Assembly (NCBI RefSeq): GCF_024362695.1
Contig: NC_065426.1
Location: 9,082,236-9,146,235, forward strand
Origin: Pectinophora gossypiella
Taxonomy: Eukaryota > Arthropoda > Insecta > Lepidoptera > Gelechiidae
Reading direction: 5' to 3'
DNA: 64,000 nt
Shown here: positions 49,801 to 58,800 of the stretch, one piece after another
Position numbering within the stretch: position 1 is the first letter of the stretch
Layout of the letters: the number at the start of each line of letters is the position of its first letter
Position numbers and translations under genes: made by a program
Notes under the pieces: generated by a model
The model's input: only the letters and a program-made list of their open reading frames with translations
Told to the model about the DNA's origin: nothing
The model's database searches: none

Positions 49801-52800
49801 ACATATCACAAAAAATACTTTATGGTCCCTAGTTTGGTTAGGACATTACTAGCTGATCACCAGATTGTCCGAAAGTAAAGATGATCCGTGTTTCGGAAGG
49901 CACGTTAAGCCGTTGGTCCCGGTTACTACTTACTGATGTAAGAAAGTAGTCGTTACATGAGCCATATCAGGGGCCTTTGGCGGCTCAATAGTAACCCTGA
50001 CACCGGACTGGCACGAATATACAGGGTGTTAGTGACATCGTAACGAAAACTTTGAGGGGTGATTGAGGCCATGATTCTGAGATGATATCAAGTGGAATTT
50101 TCCGTCGCAAAAGTATGGAACTGAAAATAATTAAAAAAAACACAAAAATTTTCATGAATATTCAGACTGAAAATTCCACTTGATATCAACTCAGAATCAT
50201 GATCTGAACCATCCCCCTCAGTATTCGTTACGGTGTCATTAACACCCATACCTACTTGTATGGCTACCGTATGTACTTGTGCGGGGTATAAGTGACATCG
50301 TAACGAATACTAAGGGGGATGATTCAGCTGATTATTCTGAGTTAATATCAAGTGGAATTTTCCATCGCAAAAGTATAGAATTGAAAATAATTTTAAAAAA
50401 CTAAAAAAAATCATGAATTTTGCAACGAAAAATTCCACCTGATATTAACTCAGAATCATGGTCCGAATCATCCCCCTGAGTATTCGTTACGATGTCACTA
50501 ACACCCTGTATTATTAATTTATCCTTAATGCAGTTTACACTAACACAACGGAACGGCGTCTGTGGTCCAGTGGATGAGCGTTGGACTCACGATCCGGAGG
50601 CCCCGGGTTCGAATTCCGGTGGGGACTTTTCGATCACTTTGTGATCCCTAGTTTGGTTAGAACAATCAGGTGATCACTGATGAGTCATGTCAGGGGCCTT
50701 TGGCGGTTCAATAGTAACCCTGACACCAGGGTTGATGAAGTTGGTAATTCACCTCACAACCCACACGATAGAAGAAGAAGACTGATTGTCCGAAAGTAAG
50801 ATGATCCGTCTTCGGAAGGCACGTTAAGCCGTTGGTCGCGGTTACTATTTACTGATGTAAGTGAATCGTGACATGAGCCATTTCAGGGGCCTTTGGCGGC
50901 TCAATCATAACCTGTCAGGGTTGATGAGGCTGGTAATCCGCCTCGCAACCCACATGATAAGAAGAAGACTAACATAGTTCGCTCAACCATTACAGACGGC
51001 GATACGGCTCACCACTTTGGCTCATCACGTTGGTCTAACAGAAAGCTCGTCAAAGTGTGGGTACTTAGTTCACGCGGTTATAATCATAATTAAAACACAT
51101 AATAAGGGGTTCTTACCGCGTTTAAAACAAATGTCGAAATGTCTTTAAGTGTCGAAATATCGGGAGTCTCATATCCCCATTTTAAACGCGGTAAGAACCC
51201 GTTATTATGTGTTTTAATTATATTTTATATTATTTAGTAAACTCGCTTTCCGCTTCGCTCGTGGAGAAACCAACCCTAAACAAAGCGTAGCGGTCACCTA
51301 ATTTGACGTTCGACAGACGTAACTATACGTCTTTGCCTCCCCGGGCCTATTAACCTTTCTCGCCTCTTATTGCACGGTTCGCTGTGAAGCAGGAGGAATA
51401 GAAACCGCCATTCTATTTGATTTCTGATTTTGAGCTCTTAAATTATTTGTCTTCGTCGAGTTGATATTGAATTGAAGCACCAATTTTTCCCTACAGTCAA
51501 TACAAGGTGTTCATGACATCGTAACGAAAACTTTGAGGGATGATTCAGGGCATGATTCTGAGTATCAACTCTGAGACTAGGTTTGCGCCATGGTGCACTG
51601 TTCATCGTAATTATGATGGATGAAACTTTACAATAAGAACATACTATAATTATTTTAATGAAAAAGTTGATATTAAGTGGAATTTTCCGTCGCAAAAGTA
51701 TGGAACGGAAAATAATTGAAAAAAAAAAAAAACAATAACATTTTCTAGAATTTTCCGGCAGGAAAACTCACTTGATATCAACTCAGACCATGGTCTGAAT
51801 CATCCCCCTCAGTATTTGTTACGATGTCACTAACATCCTGGATAAGTACATAATTATTAGATAAAAGGAAGCGAGAAGCGAGAAGATTTATTAATGATTT
51901 ACTATTTTGTTTTTTTCCATTATTTTTTTTTTGTGTGATAGTTTACCTTTTAATTTTGAAATTGTATTTTTTTATTTTTTAGTGTTTTTCATGTTTTCCG
52001 TTTTTATATTGGTTTTATGGTCATACAGCGCATTGGGTTACACTGTAATGTTGTATGTACCTTTATAAATAAATAAATATAACGCGTCATACCAAAATAC
52101 CGCGAGAACGACGATAACTTAGTTACTACGTGGTTACAACATTCATACGCAATGGGTAAATAGATTCAATAATATCGTCAAAAATTACGATGCTAATCTA
52201 TAGCGCCTGGTAATTCGTAACGCGGTCGGGTTTACCAATCCACATGTTGCCAGTTCGTCGCCTAATCGCGTACTGCAGAATGTCAGAGCATGTATGGCTA
52301 TTTCTGATCTAACTTTTCGTCCCACTTTTTGAGCGGTCATGTTCCATCTACAGTATTTAGAGGTATCACTACATAGTATAAAACAAAGTCGCTTTTTCTG
52401 TCCCTATATCCCTATGTACGCTTAAATCTTTAAAACTACGCAACGGATTTTGATGCGGTTTTTTTTAATAGATAGAGTGATTCAAGAGGAAGGTTTATAT
52501 GTATAATAACATCTATTAAATAGTGCAGAAATACTGTTATTTTTGAGGTTTTTAATGTGATGTCGTAAATAATTTCATATTTTCCTCAGCATTGCACCCG
52601 AGCGAAGACGGGGCGGGTCGCTAGTATCTATATAAACGTCTACAGCACAGAATGTATATACCTAGTACACGGTCTTCTTCTTCTATAGTGTGGGTTGTGA
52701 GGTGAATTACCAACCTCATCAACCGTAGTGTCAAAATTATTATTGAGCCGCCAAAGGCCCCTGACATGGCTCATGTAACGATTACTCACTCACATCAGTA

Positions 52801-55800
52801 AGTAGTAACCGGGACCACCGACTTAACCTGCCTTCCGAAGCACGGATCGTCTTACTTTCAGACTATCAGGTGATCAGCCTGTAATGTCCTAACCAAACTG
52901 GGGATCACAATGATGATTTTTGTGATATGTCCCAAGAAGGATTCGAACCCGGGACCTCCGGATCGTGAGCTCAACGCTCAACCACTGGACCACAGAGGCC
53001 GTTGGGAACATGGTGAGCTATTAAAATAGTAAATTTTCTTTGTATCCCGAAAAGGTAGGCGGAGGTTACGGTCACGAGCATTAATATTATACACTTTGGT
53101 ACCATGTCACATTAACTTTGTGACAAATTGAACTGTAAGTCCCACTAAATGTCAAATATGTTAGTGCGACAGAGTCCTAAAGTGGGTACATTATATTGCT
53201 CATGACTGTACAGTATACACACCCACTTCTCGCTATATTTAAGCCCCTTGTAATATATTGCACAAATCTCGGAAACCACGCCACGTGATATTAATTTCCA
53301 AACATGGCACCAACTGTATATAATAAAATACCGAAGGAAATCAGAGCATATCCATTAAATTCATTTAAAATTGCATTAAAAAGCTTTTGTTGGATAAATG
53401 TGTATACAATTTAAGAGAATCTATTTATTAATTACTTTACTTTAATTTAAATTAGGACAATATTTTTTTCTATTATAATTGACTTTAATGAAATGTATAA
53501 TAATGGTTTTTTAATGTAAGTAATTGCTTTTATATGAATTGATACAAATTGTACTAGGCTGACTTAAGTTATTGATTTACTTGGATGATATATGAATAAT
53601 ATTAGGTACTATAATTTAATAGATTGTTGATGCTTGTTTTATGAGAAATTAAATTTGTTATTTTATTGAATTGATGTGATATGATAATGTATGACATATA
53701 TTATTTTAATTTGTTTACCTGAATCATAAGGTCGAATATGGTGGACATCCTATCTAGAAGATCATTTTATACCTGTATTAATAAAGAACATTGAACTTTG
53801 AATTCAACATACATACATAAACTCACGCCTATTTTGCCACCGGGGTAAGCAGAGACTATAGAATTCCATTTGCTTTGAATTCAAACGTCGAATTAAGTGG
53901 TTTCGAGTCCGGGTTAAGAGTCACGCTTTCTCCGAAGAACACAATAGAAGATTTTAAAATTATTTATTGTACTGAACTGTTTCTTTTAGCCCCGATACCG
54001 ACCCCGCCGGCGTGGTCGACGAATTCCCTCCCACTAGGGTAGGTATCGGGGTCCTGAAGTGTTTGGTATCGCGAGCTGATTGGCCGCCTCTATGGCTAGA
54101 GTAATCGGGTCGTCGGCGAATCCTAATACGTAAGATGTTAGAGGGTGTATCTCTAGAATGAAACATTGTAATCATACTAGTTTTTAAAACTCACTTCTCT
54201 GTTGACCCGATTACTCGAGCCATAGAGGCGGCCAATCAGCTCACGACACCAAACACTTCAGAACCCCGACACCGACCCCGCCGGCGTGGTCGACGATTTC
54301 CCTCATTCAGCGCTTAACATTATCGACACTCTAGGGTCGATTAATTATTTAAAATATTTTCCTCTCAGACGACGCACTGAGCCGAGCTTCGCGCCCAACT
54401 GGACACCCTCAGGCCTGTTGTCTTAAATTTTGTACCGGGTGAGAGCTCAGCGCTCCCCATTTGTCCGGCCAAGTATTTAACGCCATTTGCGGCAAACCTG
54501 CAATAATTCACGTGAAAAACAAAATTTGTTTCCTCTTCGCGATAGGTAGGTACTTCGACTATTCGAATTTCACTGTCTCACATTGACAAGAGGGACAGCA
54601 AAATCCCTCTTGTCAATATACTTACATCTTCACAAGCTTTAAGGCTTAAGTGTGTTTTAGTTTACTAGATCTGCGGACAGATACAGGGAAATCTCAAACC
54701 GGTAGAAAGAACAAAGGAAAGAAAGAAACATTTATTATTTTAAATATAATAGAAAAAGTTTATTATAATGTAGAAGGACGCCACACACAAAAAAAAAGAC
54801 AACAACATCATATCAAATTTCCACTAAAACAATTATAAAAAAGCAAGACGGATGTTTGTCGAAACGATCATAAGGTGGTAGTGGACGTCCTGAGATAAAA
54901 GGGCCTCACTCAGCACAAGTCGCGGCGTGAACCACGACGCTGATATTATGTGGACCCTGTTGGGTGACGCACGAACATTTTCGAACAGCCTTCAGCACTC
55001 TCCATTTGTCCAACTTTTGTGGCAAAACTCACACCAAAAATAATAAAGCTCAGATGGCCATATCTTTGGTTTCCTTTAACTTAAAAACTTGTTTTTTTTA
55101 ACAACTGCAAGGGACTTTTTTAATGCGCATATGGCATTAACTACTTGGGCAGACAAATGGGGAGCGCTGAGGACTTTCACCCGGTACAAAATTTAAGACA
55201 ACAGCCAGGCCTGTTGTCTTAAATTTAAGCGACCGGTCGGAAGTGAACCAGGGGTCTGTTTAATAAAACTTACAATTGTAAATTACAATGACAATTTGAT
55301 GTACATTGCGGAATTAGTGATCACAAATATTTTGCAGTTTCATATTAGCTACGTAATGAACACCAAATTGTCGTTGTAATTTACAATTGTTAGTTTTATG
55401 AAACAGGCCCCTGGGCTCAGGGGTCGTCTGAGAGGAAAATCAAACAAAAAATCATGATCAAATTGTAATATTAAGAAGTTAATGTAACATCTGAAACCTA
55501 CATAAAGATTTTATCTATCTATTCATTTATCTTTTATATCAGAGGAGATGTAGCTGCAAGTCTCGTTCTGGCAACCGAACGGTGTGTACGCGCGCGTGCG
55601 TCCGCGCGACTCTCATTCTTCCCGCGCAAAATTCGATCTAACGCGTCATACCTAAATAATGGAGTGTCTAAAATGTAAAAAAGTGCTTGCTAAAAAAGGC
55701 TCACATTTCGTGTGTCAAGGGCCTTGCCAAGGTACATTTCATAGGAATTGTGTTAAAGGACTATCAGCGGATATAAAAAAGGGAAAGAACAGGATTTATT

Positions 55801-58800
55801 GCAATAATTGCGAAGACGATGAGGGCTCGGAAGAAGAGGAGGAGGAGGAGGATGCGCAAAACTACTCTAAAATTCTCAAGGATATCCAGAAAAAAGTTGG
55901 AGTCATCCCAGGGCTCAAGAAACATCTGGATTCTATTACGCAAAGTTTGAGTTTGCTTTCCGATAAGTATGATACTTTGATTGCAGAGCATGAACAGTCT
56001 AAGCTGAAAATCAATAAACTCGAGAAGACGATTACAAATATTAATAACAAATGTGTATTTCTTGAAAAATGCAACACCGCCCTCGAACAAAAAATCCACG
56101 ACTTCGAGCAAGTATCGCGGAAACATAATGTCGAAATAGTAGGTATCGAACAACTACCTGGCGAGAACGTAAAAGATATTGTCTCCAAAATTGGTGCTGT
56201 AATCGATGTGAGCAGTGCTGACATAGAATGGGTTAGACGCAGTCGTCCAATGAAGGCAGGTGGTAAACCAGCACCAATTATTGTAGGCTTCAAGAGTTCA
56301 GGGACGGAGTCGAGGGATAGATGGCTCGCGAATCGCCGCAAGTTAACGGCAACTACGAGTGATATGGTAACAGGTGGATCGGCTTCAACTAAAATCTACT
56401 TAAATGAAGATCTGACCAGGAATGCAAGGGTTCTTCTATGGAATACAAAAAAACAGCTTCACGGTACTTACAAATATATCTGGGTTTCAAACGGAAAAAT
56501 ATTAGTTAAAAAATCTGACGGTGACAAGTCTGTTTGTGTAAGGGCGGAGAGTGATATTTCCGAACTGCTGAATAAAAAATAAACTCTTATTATTAATACT
56601 TTGTTTAATAATGTTTACATTTAATTGCAACTTTCACGGACCTAAATAGTATAGACTCAATAACAGACGAGTCGGTTAATTATTCCTGCATAGATAGCTT
56701 AGACAAATGGCGTATATCACATAGTAAAGATTTATACATAATTCATGTCAATATCCGTTCCTTAAGAAAGCATTTTAGTGAACTCTTAGTAACCCTTCAT
56801 AGTCATTTAAAAAATATAGATATACTGGTTATTACTGAGGCAAATATAGACTTCTCACTTTTGTCATTTTACGAAATTGAAGGATTTAATGTTGAAGTTT
56901 ACACCCGCAAGGGGCGAAGAGGGGGAGGGGTGCTTGTTTATTCGCGAACAGAGTTGGCCGCGCGCGCTTGCGCGAACACAGCACTCGCGAGTACCATGCG
57001 CTCGGCTGAGTGTGTTTCCATTACATTCAACTATAATAGAGAACAGATTTATATAGTATCAGTATACAGACCTCCTAGATATAATAAACAGGACAGGTTA
57101 CAGGAGTTCTTAGTCGAATTACGTAAACTCTTGGATAGTGTGCCTAAGGATACACGAGTGGTTTTTTGTGGCGATATTAATATTAATTTGTTGGATTATC
57201 AAAATAACCAAGTAATAAAATATGAAAATATATTATCTGAATACGGTTTTACTAGATGTATATATGAGATAACTAGAAGAGAGATTGTTAAGGGTAATAT
57301 CGTGGAATCGTGTTTAGACCATATCTATGTAAGAGCACCAATGTCGTTAATTAATTCCGCGGTAATAAGACATAAAGTTTCTGACCACTTCTACGTTTCT
57401 GTATCTATCCAATGGGAACACGATCTACCCAAAGGTCACGCGGTCACCGAAGCGACAGCGAGCGCGAGCGCTGGTGGGGGTGGCGGCGCGGGCGGACGAG
57501 CGCCGCTGCGGCCGCGGCCCGCACCTGCGTTCGCGCGGGAAACAACTCAACGGCGCGTCCTTGATAATCGTTTAGTGAGGGAAAAATTATTGGAAACGAA
57601 TTTTGAAGACTTATTGAAAATAGAATGTCCCAATGAGTTGTATAGAGCGTTCCATAATTTGTTTATTGGTATATATGTATAATGATTGTTATAAAATTCA
57701 AATTATATCGGGTAATAGTAGCTATAGAAATAATAAAAGCTGGATAAACGATAACTTAAAGAAAATGATTTTAGAAAGAGATAGGTTATTTTGTATATGG
57801 TGTAATGATCCAAAGAATATGCTAAAGAGACTGACTTATACTAGGTATAGAAATAGGTGTAGTAAAGCTGTATTTAAATGTAATAATGATCATGATAAAC
57901 AAAATATATTGGATTGCAACAATAATATTAAAAAAAATTGGGATAAGATTCTTAGTCTATTAGGCGATAAAAAACAGTCATTAGATAATTTAGTACTATT
58001 AAATATGGAAAAACAAGGCACTACTAAGGATATATGTAATAAATTTGCATTTAACTTTTCTAATGAAATCAAACAAATAAAACATACTTGTAATGACCGA
58101 TGGTTAGATAGAAATAATTACGTAAATATATCGGATGTGAGTATGAGGTGGCAACCGGTAAACAGTAAAGATGTCAAGCGTATTATTAGTAAAATGGATA
58201 TAAACAAAGCCCCCGGCAGCGACCTCATACGCATGTCCGATCTAAAGCTAATTGCAGATAAAGTCAGTCCTATCTTAGCTAAATTTATTAACCTTTCAGT
58301 GTCTAGTCATATATTTCCTAATAAATTAAAAGAGTCCTTGGTTCGTCCAATCCATAAAAAGGGTGATCGTAAGAATTTTAACAATTATAGACCTATAGCA
58401 ATATTATCAAGTATTGACAAAATATTTGAAAAATGTGTTGTCAATCAGGTCGCATCTTTTCTACAAAAAAATATTATATTAAATAGAAGTCAGCATGGTT
58501 TTCAAAAAAACAAAAGTACAAATACGTTATTGTCAAATTTCACAGATGAAATAAATACATACTTAGAAGATAAGAAGTTTGTTGTTGCTATATTCTACGA
58601 TTTTAAAAAGGCGTTTGATACACTCGAGACGAATACCCTTTTGAATGGAATGGACGAATGCGGTGTGAGCAAACCATTGAACGATTGGTTTCGTGATTAT
58701 CTCTCATCGCGCTCTTATCGTGTTAAACTGGGCGACACACTTAGCGACGAGAGTAAAGTGAATTGCGGGGTACCACAAGGGTCAATCTGTGGGCCAGTGT

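Noticed and set aside
57890..58072. Minus-strand frames opposite LINE ORF2 (also 55764-56341)
   Set aside because: Antisense shadows of the ORF1 and ORF2 coding frames.
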